Shown: positions 21,486 through 32,859, counted from the stretch's first letter. The stretch: 64,000 nt of DNA from Phellopilus nigrolimitatus (GCA_021029095.1 JAJOHG010000016.1:496001-560000), one strand, 5' to 3'. Translations and numbers: made by a program. Notes: generated from the letters alone by a model not told the origin.

Positions 21486-21743
21486 TCAACTAGCCACTCT
21501 GTTCACTTGAAAACTCTTCAGAAACACGGGGATGTAAGGATACGACACGAACACAAGCTGTTGAGGAATGCGTCCAAGCGGGATGCGTAGTCGAGTGGTC
21601 GGCACACGGCCGGAGCCGCGCCGAAGCTGCTGGCGCGTCCAAGACCCAAGGTCACACGGCGCGTCTCGCCTCTTGGTCGTACACTCTGTGACCGTAGAGG
21701 CAGCGTTCGCTGGATTTCCGGGAGGGGTCAGGTTGGTCGGCAT
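21486..21743 (-). CDS. small uncharacterised protein, 85 aa, MxTNLTPPGNPAN family
   Basis: ATG at 21743. The first 14 residues match the + strand gene at 1474-1701 (MxTNLTPPGNPAN), then the proteins diverge completely. At least one of the pair has probably shifted frame after codon 14, or the conserved part is a leader joined to different tails. The 5' flank (GAGACTATAACA and the CAGTCCTCGTTCAGACTTTG acceptor zone) also matches. No domain is recognised. Confidence 0.4.
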   Translation of the reverse strand: MPTNLTPPGNPANAASTVTECTTKRRDAPCDLGSWTRQQLRRGSGRVPTTRLRIPLGRIPQQLVFVSYPYIPVFLKSFQVNRVAS

Positions 21744-21970
21744 GCATTGTTATAGTCTCAAAGTCTGAACGAGGACTGTGTTAGTGCAGGAGCTGAATAT
21801 ACAAACTGGCCCTGCAAAGCAACATAGGCAAGCACCACCTTCATCTATTTGGCATAACATGGATTTCGTACAGTGTCTGGTTACTGGCGATAATTCTACG
21901 GGCGAATTCTCCAAAAGCGTGGAATATCGCTGGCAACAGCAGCAGCAGAGGCAAAATTCGGCCGAGCGTA
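21744..21970 (-). promoter_or_regulatory. promoter region of small-family gene (mirror of 1140-1473)
   Basis: Mirror of the second left-arm promoter: the GGTTACTGGCGATAATTC region, a CAGCAGCAGCAGAGGCAAAA tract and GGCCGAGCGTAATCGAAGCAC all have counterparts at 1140-1260. The TATA and 5'UTR intron are less clear than in the other copies. Confidence 0.4.
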
Positions 21971-22281
21971 ATCGAAGCACCAGGGGTGGTCGCGGCGAGA
22001 CGGTGTCGTCAAAGGCAGAGAAAGAGAAACTGGAGATTGCACGCGAGTGCGTGTATGCGGCAGCAGGCCAGAAAGGCCAGCCTTTAGACGTCGAGCGTCG
22101 CTCGAGTGCATACCACTCTTGTGCCTGCGCTCGGACAGAGCAGTGAGGTCTTGCTCTCATCTTGCAGACTCGGTCGTACTTATATCTGCGCACACTCATC
22201 ACACAACAAGGCTTGATAAAGTCAAGGCAGTAATTTGCACGCGCATTGCTATCGCTAGTTACATAAAACAAGAGAATTGGT
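21971..22281. other. 3' tail of the coiled-coil gene at 22282 and spacer
   Basis: It contains the family 3'UTR signature on the minus strand (CTCTTGTTTTATGTAACTAG and TGTGTGATGAGTGTGC). No additional gene. Confidence 0.45.
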
Positions 22282-23055
22282 TTACAGGAATGGCTCTCCC
22301 AAAAAGAGCTCGGCCTGTGCATTTTCTAAAGCTTTCTTTGCATCAGAGACCTGGTTCTGCAGTTCCTGATTCTCTTCGCTTTGTTGACGCTTCCTTTCGT
22401 CCATGCGTTTAACCACCTTCTTATGCTCATGATCAGCTGCAGAAAGCCGTTCCAGAATCTGTTCCATTTGTTGACGCCACTTTTTGCGCATGCACACAGC
22501 GGAAGGCTTCTGCTTGTTCACGTGTTCAACCGCTGCATAGAGATCGTTCTCAGATTTTTTTGCTATAGAGAGTCGCCACTCCAATTCCTGATTCTCTTTG
22601 CGCTGTTCTCCCTCCTTTACTTCCATGCGATTGACTGCTGTCAAATACCTGGCTTCACATTTGTTAATGTGATCCTCCAGTTTTTTTCTATGTTCTTGTC
22701 CATTTAAACCTCTATTGGATGCGCTGCATGGTATGTTGATGGACTGTGTCTCCATAAGTTCCTTACGTGCATTCTTTATAGCTTCTTCTTCTAGAATGAT
22801 CTTCATTCGCTGGTCCGTATTCGCTCTACTTTGTCGATGCTCCACTCTGCGTATGCGCTCAAGAAGCACCCTATTCTTGTCCTCTGCTCCTTCTGCTGCA
22901 GAGATTTGGTCCTCCAATGCCTGAATCTCTTCACGGTGTTGCCGCTCCATTGTTTTCATTTGCTCAAGTGACTCCTTATGCCTGGAAATACATTTGTCGA
23001 TGTAATCCTTCTGCACTTGTTGCATAAAATCCCTATTGAAAAGCAGATTTTCCAT
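22282..23055 (-). CDS. coiled-coil protein, 257 aa (mirror of 324-793)
   Basis: ATG at 23055 (MENLLFNRDFMQQ). A GTG seven codons upstream opens the same frame but lies inside the 5'UTR intron. The protein is Glu/Gln/Lys/Arg-rich throughout with heptad-like spacing. It contains two related halves (HREEIQALEDQISAAEGAED near residue 45 and RKENQELEWRLSIAKKSEND near 155) and the terminal LQNQVSDAKKALENAQAELF. That end matches the tail of the broken left-arm gene at 566-793. There is no signal peptide, membrane helix or catalytic motif. Confidence 0.7.
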   Translation of the reverse strand: MENLLFNRDFMQQVQKDYIDKCISRHKESLEQMKTMERQHREEIQALEDQISAAEGAEDKNRVLLERIRRVEHRQSRANTDQRMKIILEEEAIKNARKELMETQSINIPCSASNRGLNGQEHRKKLEDHINKCEARYLTAVNRMEVKEGEQRKENQELEWRLSIAKKSENDLYAAVEHVNKQKPSAVCMRKKWRQQMEQILERLSAADHEHKKVVKRMDERKRQQSEENQELQNQVSDAKKALENAQAELFLGEPFL

Positions 23056-23325
23056 GCTTGACTGTGTTAGCACGAGATCTGGTAATGATAACTAGACAGA
23101 GATGCGTCTCATGGATTCTCACCTTATCGCTGGTAAGTAGAGTTGTTGGAGGAAGAAAGGTCGAGAGGAGTCCTGCTTTATATACAAAACGCACCTGCAA
23201 AGCGGAACATACAAGTGTCACAGCAAATAAGCATGCATTGCTGCTTGTATCCAGCTCAGAAACCATTTCGTGCACAGTCTGGTTACTGGTTACCCTTAGA
23301 CGGAAAATTGCTCACAAAGCATGTG
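23056..23325 (-). promoter_or_regulatory. promoter, TATA box and 5'UTR intron of coiled-coil gene
   Basis: The minus-strand TTTTGTATATAAAGC TATA box lies near 23174-23188. The 5'UTR intron runs from the donor GTGAGA (23122) to ACACAG (23062), with a CTAACAC branch just before it. The leader CCAGCGATAAG is identical in style to 172-184. Confidence 0.65.
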
Positions 23326-23430
23326 GTGTTGCTGTCAAAGCATGAAGCGTTGCTGTCAAAGCGCGAAGTGTTGTTGTTACGGCGCAAAGTGTTGCTGTCA
23401 AAGCGCGAGTCGTTTCTCTCAAAGCACAAA
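23326..23430 (+). repeat. 21-bp minisatellite, about five imperfect units
   Basis: The unit is like GTGTTGCTGTCAAAGCGCGAA, repeated from about 23326 to 23425 with increasing decay. Single copies of the motif also sit in the family promoters (for example the CAACAATG and AGCAACGCTTCATAGC region near 2038). Confidence 0.7.
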
Positions 23431-24609
23431 TCAGCGCTCTCTCAATGCACAAGACAAGGTTTGGAGAAGCAAAACTGGTATCGAAGGATAGAGGCTCACG
23501 AGCACGTGCGACTGGTGTTCCAGACACGTTCGGAGTGCGTTGGGATGGGCCAGACACGGTTAATTGAAAGAGACGATGAAGTCAAGGCAGGAATATCGAC
23601 ATTCTTCGTGTGGATGTGCACATGGACGTGAAGGAAATGAATTCGATTGTTGATAGGTAAAACAGATAAAACCCGCTCTTTTACGAGCGACTAAGTACTG
23701 GAGTGACAATGAGTGCGGAAGCGAGAAAGAGGTGGTTGACGAACTCACAGATGCATGCCGCTGACCTCAGAATTCTTCTACCTGCGTTTCACCACAACCA
23801 AGTATCTATCTTTCTTACCGGATCTGGAAGGAATGCGGTGGGTGCTGCTGCACGTCGTGTTCGAGAGCGATGAGTAAGCAATGTTGGTGGGCCGGTCCCT
23901 CGAGCTCGTATGCTCCTGCCGCGCTTCTACGCCAGCTGCGCCAACTGCACGCATGAAGCATGCTCTTGATTGAAAAGAAAATAAATCGCGTAAGCGAATT
24001 CTCTTAGCTAGTGCGTATGGCACACGTAGAGAGCCGGAGTGACGCACCGTGAAGTGTCCGGAATCTCTACATGTTTGGCGGCTAGCAGAAAAGCGAAGCC
24101 GGATACAGACGAACGTGCGCGGGCCTTTCCCAGTCAATATAAAATAGACCTGCTCCCGATGCCATTCCTTACGCGCCCCAGCTCTTCCAGTCGGCGCAGC
24201 GCGTGCCCAAGAGAAGCGAGTGAATCGTCGCTTTCTCCGCCTCCTCCGCCTCGGCTTCCTCTTCCGCTCCATCAACCAAGCACGCGACATCTCTCGTGTC
24301 ATCTCCCTCGCCGCGTATCGGTGTGACGCACGCCCGCGCTTCGCCGTTCATTGCGCCCCATGAAACAGCAAACGCGAGCGCAGACGGGACAGTGCGTCTT
24401 CCCCGCTTGAGATCACACTAATTGATTACAAGGGTCCAGTCTTGACGGGCTCCTCTTCCCGCCGCACGTCGAACATAGGTCTCACTCGAGACGTGCACCG
24501 ATTTTGTTGAAGTGCGTATATTTCTCGACAAAACGAACGAAATACGCGAAGGGATAATGTGCTGCTTTAGCGCAATCTCACCCATGACGATATCAAGCCG
24601 CGTTTTCTC
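23431..24609. other. intergenic, no supported gene
   Basis: Beyond the right arm the sequence is unique in the window. The 174-codon minus frame at 23778-24302 is Arg-rich, GC-driven and without family support. Confidence 0.4.
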
Positions 24610-24732
24610 GACCACTGGGGCACCTGCCCGAGCCTCGTCCGATCGGCTATTGGTCCTCGATTCTGGAAGGTAAAACTCAGGGTGACGATTTCTATGAATC
24701 TCCTTGTAGGAGAGACTGTAGAAGGATGCCAT
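24610..24732 (-). pseudogene. C-terminal remnant of the helical (ATADNLPGPGR) family
   Basis: The minus-strand frame reads SYKEIHRNRHPEFYLPESRT, which matches SYKEIHRDFYPELYFWESRP at the end of the gene at 30770-32029. No other exon of the family is found next to it, so it is a 3' fragment left by a duplication breakpoint. Confidence 0.65.
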
Positions 24733-24734
24733 GG

Positions 24735-25420
24735 ATCCTGCCTACGGCTTCGCTGGACCTTGCCGACCAATCTATGGCCCACTGCTTCTTCCCTCAAGTT
24801 GCGTGCATTTCGATCGGATCCACAACTGTTCCTTGAACAAAATGCCCGATGCCTAGACAGCGGCGGCTGTGGCCTCATCATACGGCAACGTCGGGTTGTC
24901 CTGGCCGTCGGTGTCGCCAATCCGTCGCAATTTCTTGCCCATTTCGGCGGCGTGAAGGACGCGACAAGGACCCCATTCCCATGTCGAGAGCAGAGAGCCC
25001 GTACTTCCGGCGCGATTCCTTCGCAAGTGGGTTATCTTCATTTGTTAGCGAGTATATTGCCTTCGCTGGAGACTAGCCATGTGGATGGAGTTGATCTCTA
25101 CCTGTACATACCCATGCAAATAAATAAACGAACCTGTTTTTGAGGATGCAGATATTCTGCGTTCGATCTTGTCTGAATCGACACCGGCGCTTCTCGAGAT
25201 TTGGTGCGTATGCCGAGTCAGTGGCGGCGTTCGACGCGTTTTTCATGCTTGAAGCACACACGCAGAGGTAAAAAAAAGAAAATAGCATTCGTTGATAGAT
25301 ACATATACATGCAACACGGCGTACAGTACTGACACGCCGCCCTCGAATCTCATTCGGCATAATCGTTGGGAGCGAAGAATCCGCGATGCGATGCGGACCC
25401 CGTGTCCGTCGCCAGCCCGC
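24735..25420 (+). repeat. block Y, copy 1
   Basis: It shares ordered blocks with 33350-34040 and 39090-39545: GCTTCTTCCCT near 24783, CGGATCCAC near 24815, TGGAGACTAGCCATG near 25066, and (with copy 2) CATATACATGCAACACGGCG near 25302. The + strand reads broken frames such as GFAGP and LLLP in all three, so it may derive from one ancient gene. I cannot name it. Confidence 0.6.
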
Positions 25421-25439
25421 CAAAACCTAGGAATACTAT

Positions 25440-28400
25440 ATAACTAGCACGTGAGGCACAGAAAGCGCCGCAGAACGCGGCGCACGGTGACACTTCACGG
25501 GCTATCACCGCAGGATGGCGGGGAGGCGGTCGGGGACTGGGGTGCGCCCGTCCCTGGGTACGTACAGAGAAGAAGCTCAGACAACAAGAACGTGCGCGGT
25601 ATAATCACAGTAGTAGCGATGAATGATAAACCCCCGCCAAAATGCTTGGATGGACCACTGCAAAGAAGGAGAGGTGCACCGCATATCGCGGGGCACACTG
25701 CCTTCTCGCAGGAATTTCCCCCAGATGGCGGGGAGCAGGTTCGATCGCAAACCATATGTGCGGTGCGCAGCGCCGTCCGTAGCGGAGAGCAAGGGCGGAT
25801 AAGAGAAAAAGAAAGTAGAGCGCGCGCACCAAGCCGTTCCGTGCGGGTGTGTGACGCATGGCAGGCAAAGGAAGTACGAGACAGAACGATGCGTCTAGCG
25901 GAATGCGATTGTACGCGATCAGGGTCGATCAGCGGCGCGGGGATGTAGAATGCGATGTAGAGAACTCGCCTTATGCGCCCCGGAGTGAAGTAACGAGCCG
26001 GAGTCTGTAGAGATCGGGTGCGCATCGGCGAGTAAGAAGTCAAAAGAAAGGAACAGAGCACAAATGCAGGAAATATATACAAGGACTCTCCTCGACACAC
26101 CGCTTGCATGGCACCACCACAACGTGACGGATGTCGGCAACTAGTAGGTGTCCGAGGGGAGGCGTGTCTGTTGCCCTCGGTGCCGCTTCCCGTTGGGTCC
26201 TGCTAACGCTGTGGCGGGTGTATGATACGAGCGGCGGCGAAGAGGCACACTTTGAGATAAGAAAGATGATGCGCTGGGCGGGACGATCGCGCGCGATCAG
26301 AGATGGTAATGTGTAGATATGCTGAGGAGAATTCGCCTCGCGCGCGCCGGAGTGAACAACGCACTGCAATCGGGCGCGATCGTCGCACTCGTGGCTGCTA
26401 GCCGTCCGGGCGGGCGATAGACAGCGTCGGGAGAACTTGCCTGTTGTGCGCAAGAGTAAGGAAAGCGTCGCATCGACGAGCGATCGTGGATATTTATAAA
26501 TGAGAGGAGCTCCCACAGTGCCCAAGCCGGCATCTATACGTAAGCCATGCGTGATCTCTGCAGCAGAGAGAGGGATTATAACGAGTAAACCGAGCAAGGG
26601 AGTCTCCCTCCCCTCGACATTCGTCCCTGCTCTCAAAGTACTATCTTTTTTTCCAGAAGAAATCAGGCAGGACAGACGAGACTATTCAATCCGTCGTTCC
26701 ATGCTCGTGGCTTGTTTGGCTCGACTCTCGCGAGTAAGTAGAAAATCGACATGGCATGATATTTGCCGCAGCCGTACATACATTTGTACATCATACATCA
26801 ACCTCCGACACACGCGGCGGGCAGGTACGTACGTACAGACAGGAGAAAAAACGCGCCTCGCCCGGTTCTAGATCGAATTTAGCGAGTCCCGCCGCCAGCC
26901 CGCCAGCCTACCACTGGAGTGCGAATTCACAAAGTACGTGAGGCACATAAAGCGCCGCAAAATGCGGCGCACGGTGATTACTCGCGGGCTACCAGTCCCG
27001 GACGGCGGGGAGGCGGTTAGGGACAGAGGCGCCCTCGTTTCGAAAGACATAGAGAAAGGACTGGAGAAAAGAACGTGCGCCATGCGCGCACAGGCAATGG
27101 CAACAGACCCGCCATCTAAAGAAGAAAAATCAAAGTTGATTTGCGAAGAGGGGAAAATGCGCCGCATATCGCAGGGCATGCTGCCCTCTCGCAGAAATGT
27201 TCCCTTTCTCAGATGGCGGGGAGTAAAGCCGAGCGCGGGTGATCTGCGCGATGGGCAGCGCCGTCTGAAGCGGAGAAGTGAAAAACTAAGTAGACGCGCG
27301 CATGTCGAGCCTTCCCGCCTTGGTGGATTAGATGACGACGTGGAGGGTGTGTGGCGCTGGGAGGGTCCTTAGGAGGTGCAACAGTGCGATAAGATCGTAC
27401 GAAGCGCAATCGTACGCGATCGGTGACGATCAGCGGCGCGAGGGTGTAGACTACGGTGGAGAAACTCGCCTTATGCAAACCGGGGTGAAGTAACGGGCTG
27501 CGGTCTGGAGAGATTGCGCGCATCGTCGAGTAAGTAATCGAAAGAAAGGAACGCTCTCCTCGACACACCACCTGCATATCACCGCCACGTTTCTCCAGAA
27601 ATCCTTCACAATTAGTAGCGGTCCAAGGGGAGGCTCGTCCGTCGCCCTCGGTGCCGCTTCCTGTTGGTACCTGCTAATGCCGTGGCGGGTGTATGATGCG
27701 GGCGGCGGCGAAGAGGCACATTTTGAGATAAGGAAGATGATGCGCTGAGCGACGGGTAATCGCGCGCGATCGGCAATGGTAATGTGTAGATATGCTGAAG
27801 AGAACTTGCCTCGCGCGCGCCGGAGTGAGGGACGCACTGCGATCGGGCGCGATCGTCGCACCCGCGGTCGCTAGCCGACCGGGCGGGCGATAGACAGCGT
27901 CGGGAGATGGGTAGATAGGACAACGAGAACTTGCCTTTTGTGCAGTGATCGTGGATATTTATGAACGAGAGGAGCTCCCACAGTGCCCAAGCTGGCATCT
28001 ATAGTACGTAAGCCAAGTCTGACCTCTGCAGCAGAGAGAAGGATTATAACGAGTAAACCGAGCAATGGAGTCTCCCTCCCCTTGTCCCTACTCGCAAAGT
28101 ACTATATTTATTTCCAGAAGAAATCAGGAGGGACTGACTCTCGCAAGTAAGTAGGAAAACCGACAAGACATGATATTTGCCGCAGTCGTACCTACATATG
28201 CACATCATACATCTACCTCCGACACGTGCGGCAGGCAGGTACGTACGTACCGACAGGAGAAAAAACGCGCCTCGCCCGGTTCTGGGATCGAATTTAGCGC
28301 ATCGTTCGACGCGGACGGATGTGCGGCGCGTGCCGCTCCAAGTCCCGTCGCCAGCCCGCCACCGGAGTCAGGATTCACAAAGTACGTGAGGAACAGAAAG

Positions 28401-29280
28401 CGCCGCAGAATGCGGCGCACAGTGATTACTCGTGTGCTACCAGTCCCAGGGGCGGCGCCCTCGCTTCGAAAGACATAGAGAAGGGACTGAAGGAAGGAAC
28501 GTGCGTGTGCCATGCGCACACAGGCAATGGCAACAGACCCCGCCATCTAAAGAAGAGAACACGGCCTTTATCTGCGAAGAGGGGGAAATGCGCCGCATAT
28601 CGCAGGGCGTGCTGCCCTCTCGCAGAAATGTTCCTTTCCCCAGATGGCGGGGAGTAGAGCCGAGCGCGGGTGATCTGCGCGATGAGCAGCGCCGTCTGAA
28701 GCGGAGAGTATGGGCAGATAAAAGAAAGAGGAAGTATATGCGCACGCGCCGAGCCTTCCCGCCTTGGTGGATTAGATGGCGACATAGCGGGTGTGTGTGT
28801 CGCTGGGAGGGTCCTTAGGAGGTGCGACAGTGTGATAAAGAAACAATACGCTAGTCAAGCACGACCGTACGCGATCGGGGACGATCAGCGGCGCGGGGAT
28901 CCAGATATGATGGACAGAACTCGCCTTATGCGGGCCGGGGTGAAATAACAGGCCGCGGTCTGGAGAGATCGCGCGCATCGTCGAATAAAAAGTCGAAAAA
29001 AAGGAACCCTCTCCTCAACACACCACCTGCATATCACCGCCACCTTTCGCCTGAAGACACTGACAACTAGTAGCGGTCTTAAGGGAGGGGCTCGTCTGTC
29101 GCCCTCGGTTCTGCCCCCTGTTGGTTCCTGCTAGCACTGTGGCGGGTGTATGATGCAGGCAGCGGCGAAGAGGCACGATTCGAACAAGGTATTCTAACAA
29201 AGAGCACAAGTTGAGCGACGAGCTGGGCTGGGCACGATCGCGCGCGATCAGTGGTGGTAAGGTGTAGGGAGCTAGCTTAT
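25440..29280 (+). repeat. block Z: tandem array of about 1.45-kb units (three copies)
   Basis: The anchor AAAGCGCCGCA occurs at 25462, 26949 and 28397, spacings of 1487 and 1448 bp. Each unit contains in order: the anchor with GCGGCGCACGGTGA, a CAGATGGCGGGGAG block, a CGATCGGGGACGATCAGCGG palindrome, the GAGAACTCGCCTT core, a TGTATGATGCGGGCGGCGGC block, a second palindrome ATCGCGCGCGATC and a second core. No open frame is conserved in position and frame across units. Long minus-strand frames here are GC-driven by-products. Confidence 0.75.
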
Positions 29281-29869
29281 ATTGAGAGGTATCTGTTGAA
29301 GAGCAAGGAAAGCATCACGGAAAGGCGGGGGTGGGGGCCTTTGAAGCTCGCTTGGTCAGCTGACTCAACTCGCAGACGTGCATAAGCATCAGCGGTCCGA
29401 GGCGGCCCGGAGGTAGGTGTCCGCGCGAAGAGCCGGGGAGAAGTCCGAGAAGGAGGCGCGCGTGGCAGCGGCGGCGCCGAGGTCAAGCGCACCTCTCGCG
29501 GTGCAGACACACACGATCAACCAGTTTGCATGGCCCGTTGGACTCTTGCACCGTACTGGACATAGACAGCGCGCCGCTGTAGACAGGGGCGCAGACGCAA
29601 GAGCGTCTCTTCTACTTCGCCGACGCGAATCTTCTCGTTCACGGGCATCAGCTGTGTGTATCTAGGATAGCAAGTCCGTGATCGCTTTGCGCGATCTTGA
29701 CTCTAGGATATACAATATTCGGCCTACAAGCCGTACAGCTCGAGTGGTGTCAACAACTCGCTCGTCCTCGACGCGTTTGTCGGATCTCCAAATGAACTTC
29801 TCCAACATCAGTAACGGATGACGCGAACGCGAGTGGACGTGGGGGCAACAGTGCTGGCGCGAATTGAAG
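29281..29869 (+). repeat. block W, copy 1 (with short unique lead)
   Basis: From about 29540 it matches 35300-35640 and 39820-40390: TACTGGACATAGACAGCGCG, a ...CGCGATC..GACTCT.GGA.. stretch and CAGCTCG..GTGTCAACAACTCG correspond. Broken frames such as DSGTYSxxSTxYTARTxST in copies 2 and 3 suggest a decayed coding origin that I cannot identify. 29281-29530 is unique. Confidence 0.55.
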
Positions 29870-30769
29870 AAGAAACGTATATGCGAGGGGAACGGGAGTT
29901 ACATGATGAGTCTGCTATCGTTTAACTCACCCCTTTTTTATATTAAGATTTTGGTATCTTTTCTCTCAATTTCCTCTTTCCTGCATTCGGTTTCTGTCCT
30001 ATTCTGTATTACATTCTTCTCTAATGCACTATCATTCTTCTTTCGACTTCGCTTGCTTCGCGTCCTTGCATGACTTGTAGTAAAATCATCACTGACTGCG
30101 CATTTCTTTTAATGCAGATTTATGTTCGAGCATGAAGCTCGTCGCCACTGCCAGCTCGAACTCCCCCTACTGCGTGCTTCCTTCCCGGACTCTGAACCCA
30201 CCAGGACTCAATGTGCGGCTTAGCGGTATGCATGCTCAGCGCCCCTGCATGGCTCGGCAATGCGGCTTTCGCGCGGCAGTCGCCTGGATTCAGGCCCGGC
30301 TCATAGGCGTTCCTGAAGGCGACAGGTGCGCGAATGGTCTGTGAAGCGGATGGCGCTTGAGTGCATCGCTGAGAGAGCGTGTCGGATTTAGGCGCCCGTG
30401 CTGACACGTTCGGTTTCGCAGCGCTCCTTTTGCGCGCTGCGTTTTCCCGGCTCGAAGAGGCGTATGGTATGGCGCGCTTTCTATCGCAGCGCAAATATGC
30501 ATTTGTTCGCAACGGCTTGGGCTTCGCAGTCTCGGCGTGCGCGACAGGGCTAGGCCCGAAGCTCACACCAAAGTCTTATCTACCATATCGTTACTTTCTT
30601 CTTCATAGCGCATATATTACTCGGTGTTTTAGAAATTATGCTTCCGGGGTATACATGAAACCTGAACTACGAAGACTATATCTGCAGCTCGTCCGACTTC
30701 AGACTCTACTCGTCCCTCAAGCCTCTATCCAAGATCAACTCCGTCTTCGCCACCCGACGTCGTTGCATA
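29870..30769 (+). repeat. block V, copy 1, and following spacer
   Basis: The intron-like segment ATGAGTCTGCTATCGTTTAA ... TTTTAATGCAG (29906-30117) recurs near 35835, 44745 and 49732. The stretch 30120-30510 resembles 40390-40580 (GCTCGAAGAGG and AGCGCAAATATGCATTTG). No intact gene; the 184-codon + frame at 30379-30933 runs antisense into the next gene. Confidence 0.5.
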
Positions 30770-32029
30770 TCACGAACTCGTCTCAATGGGACCTCCATTT
30801 ATTTGAGAGGCCGGCACAAGAGCTGACGAGTGATGGGCTGTTGGACGTGACTCCCAAAAGTACAATTCAGGGTAGAAATCTCTATGAATTTCCTTGTAGG
30901 AGTCGTGTTCGTTTCCCAAGGACCGTGCCCTAGTAATGCAGTGAGTAGGATGGCCTATGCTCAGTGCATAAAGAGATACGCACGCCAGCGCCCGTACCAA
31001 TTCTATGTTTTCTTCCGTTGGTTTGATGATACCCAGATAAATGTAATATATAATGCTGGTAAAGACAGACCACTCTATGGCAGAGGGCGCATGGTCGAGC
31101 ATGTACAAAAGGGCGTTGGCGATTATTTTTAACAAAGATTGGCCAAGGTCGCTGTCAACAAGTACAAATATTTTCACTTTTTCAATATAACGAAAGGCAA
31201 GGAAGGAGACCGCAAACGAGCTTTTAACGTGCGTCAGGACAAATAGTGAAGTACTATTAAGTGGGTTGCTCCTAACTTGCCTTTGTGCTTTTTCTACAAG
31301 ACCTTGGAATGTGTGCGAGATGCACCTTGTTAGCATTCCACAATCAATTGAAGCAGGGTGCCATTGTTCGTGCAACTCCAAAATTCTCTTCCCCAGGTCA
31401 TTGATATCGACGTCAACAAGGCAAATCAGTGCCTTGCGACTGGGGGAGAGTAGTTGATCGCAGTTTTCCGCTTCCGCTTGAAGTGCTACTAGGCCAAAGA
31501 TCTTGGCTGCATTGAACTCGATGAGCGTTTGTCGTACATGATCGTGAATTGCGAGGTCTAGAATTGCTTCGAGTGCGAGCTCCTGGTTTGACGCATATTT
31601 GCTTCTGAATAAAAAAGCAGCATATTCACTACTTACTACTGTATGGAACAAGAACCCGACGACTTACTTGGCGTATTCCAATAGCCTTTTCACTTCCTTT
31701 CGGCTTTGCTTGAATTCCACCGTTCCTTGGATAGGCGTTATCGGGTAGTTTAAGTCGTTGGGAAAACGATAGCACATCATCGCCAAGCGCTTCCTGCTCG
31801 CCTCCGGCCCATACCCGCGCTTTTCCATGAACCGGCTCGCAGCCGTCTCCAGACGTCGCCCGAGAAACATGTAGAGGTTTCCCAGCAAGCGACCAGGTCC
31901 AGGAAGGTCGTCGGCCGTCGCGGTAGTGCTGATGGATGACTCGGACAACGAGGCTTCCACCTGGGCGTAGACCTCATTGAGGTTGTCGTAGAGCGTATTC
32001 GACGCGGTCGGTCGGCTGGAGTCTACCAT
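30770..32029 (-). CDS. uncharacterised helical family protein, member 1, 398 aa
   Basis: Two exons: 32029-31668 and 31604-30770 (donor GTAAGT, acceptor TTATTCAG, 63-nt intron). The ATG at 32029 is followed by MVDSSRPTASNTLYDNL. The near-invariant N-terminus carries VYAQVEASLSESSIS, ATADDLPGPGRLLGN and FLGRRLE...EKRGYGPEASRKRL. Exon 2 is leucine/alanine-rich and helical (ALEAILDLAIHDHVRQTLIE, ENCDQLLSPSRKALICLV, SAIEWSVF) in a way that suggests alpha-helical repeats, though no named repeat is certain. The C-terminus holds GHPTHCITRARSLG and SYKEIHRDF. This is the longest member, read through without the 65-nt intron that I propose in the member at 50208-51420. Function is unknown. There is no signal peptide or membrane segment. 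Confidence 0.75.
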
Positions 32030-32260
32030 TACGCGTGGTTGCAGAAGCTGAATGAAATACTGGCAATGGAGATGAGCTACAAACAGCGCGAGCGAGCTAG
32101 GAAGGACGCATGGGCGTATGCGTAGGTGGCGACAGTGGAGTGGGAGACCGGGAAGGGAAGGAGGTTTATATACACAATTCGGATCGAACGAGGACATTAT
32201 CACCGAGCTGTCCTGCCTTCATAGATGTATACGGAAGCCTGCCTCGAGATATGCTCACGT
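32030..32260 (-). promoter_or_regulatory. promoter of helical family member 1
   Basis: On the minus strand, TGTGTATATAAACCTC (near 32162-32177) is the TATA box. The block TCGTTCGATCCGAATTG upstream, and a CATCTATGAAGGCAGGACAG-type block, are conserved in the promoters at 37700, 42120 and 51560. Confidence 0.6.
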
Positions 32261-32855
32261 CGAAGGCTTTGGCTGTGTCCTTTGTGGTGATCAGACATTC
32301 CAGATGCGCGTTAACGCTTTTGCAGCGTGGAGATGTCGAATCGAGCTATTATTGGCATAGGACGCAACATAATATGTGTGGTGCGTTAGATCCGGTGCGA
32401 AAAGTCTCGAGCAGATCTCCGAGCGCCTAGAAATGACAATGCGCTTCCTGAACTGTGCATCTATAACGCGCAGCTGCAGAGGCGATACACATGTTTTTAG
32501 AAACGACGGCAAGATCAAGGCTTTTGGCGGCTTAATACAGCGAGCCGGTGCTCCACAGATAGGGGGATTGGAAGGCAAGTGGCGGAAGCAGAGATGTCGA
32601 GCTCGGCGCTGCACGCTAGATTGATACTTCTTCTCATAGGGCCGAATTCTCTGTGATGGAGACGGAGCAGGGACTTCAAGAAAGATGGCAGAGTCCGCGT
32701 GAAAGCTGCGTCGTTGCACGACATGTTCTCCCTTGTCAATGTAGGTCCCGAGTTTGTCGCGATTGCGCGCCTTATCTTTAATCCAGCAGTTGTGTAGACT
32801 TTTTTTGTCGAGTCAATAAGGAGACGCGAGGACTCGAAACGTGTCCAAGAATAGA
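32261..32855 (-). repeat. block T, copy 1 (conserved far-upstream module)
   Basis: It shares CTCCGAGCGCCTAGAAATG, CGCAGCTGCAGAGGC..ACAC, the GATAGGGGGATTGG block, ATTGATACTTCTTCTCATAG and GGGCCGAATTCTCTG with 37900-38410 (and partly 51720-52150). A minus-strand reading with REFGPM.RSIN and TCLPxPLSxEHRLAV is kept in two copies but interrupted, so a decayed exon is possible. Confidence 0.5.
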
Positions 32856-32859
32856 TTAT

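Larger units (their letters stand above)
19541..23330 (-). repeat. right arm of the large inverted duplication
   Basis: This is the minus-strand counterpart of 1-3175 with the same three-gene order. It is about 600 bp longer, mainly from extra sequence between the second and third genes (20760-21480). Confidence 0.75.

Noticed and set aside
25495..27861. long minus-strand frames (up to 204 codons) with similar peptides such as HKASSLHHI
   Set aside because: The similarity comes from the DNA repeat itself; frames are not kept open between units and lack starts and splice signals.
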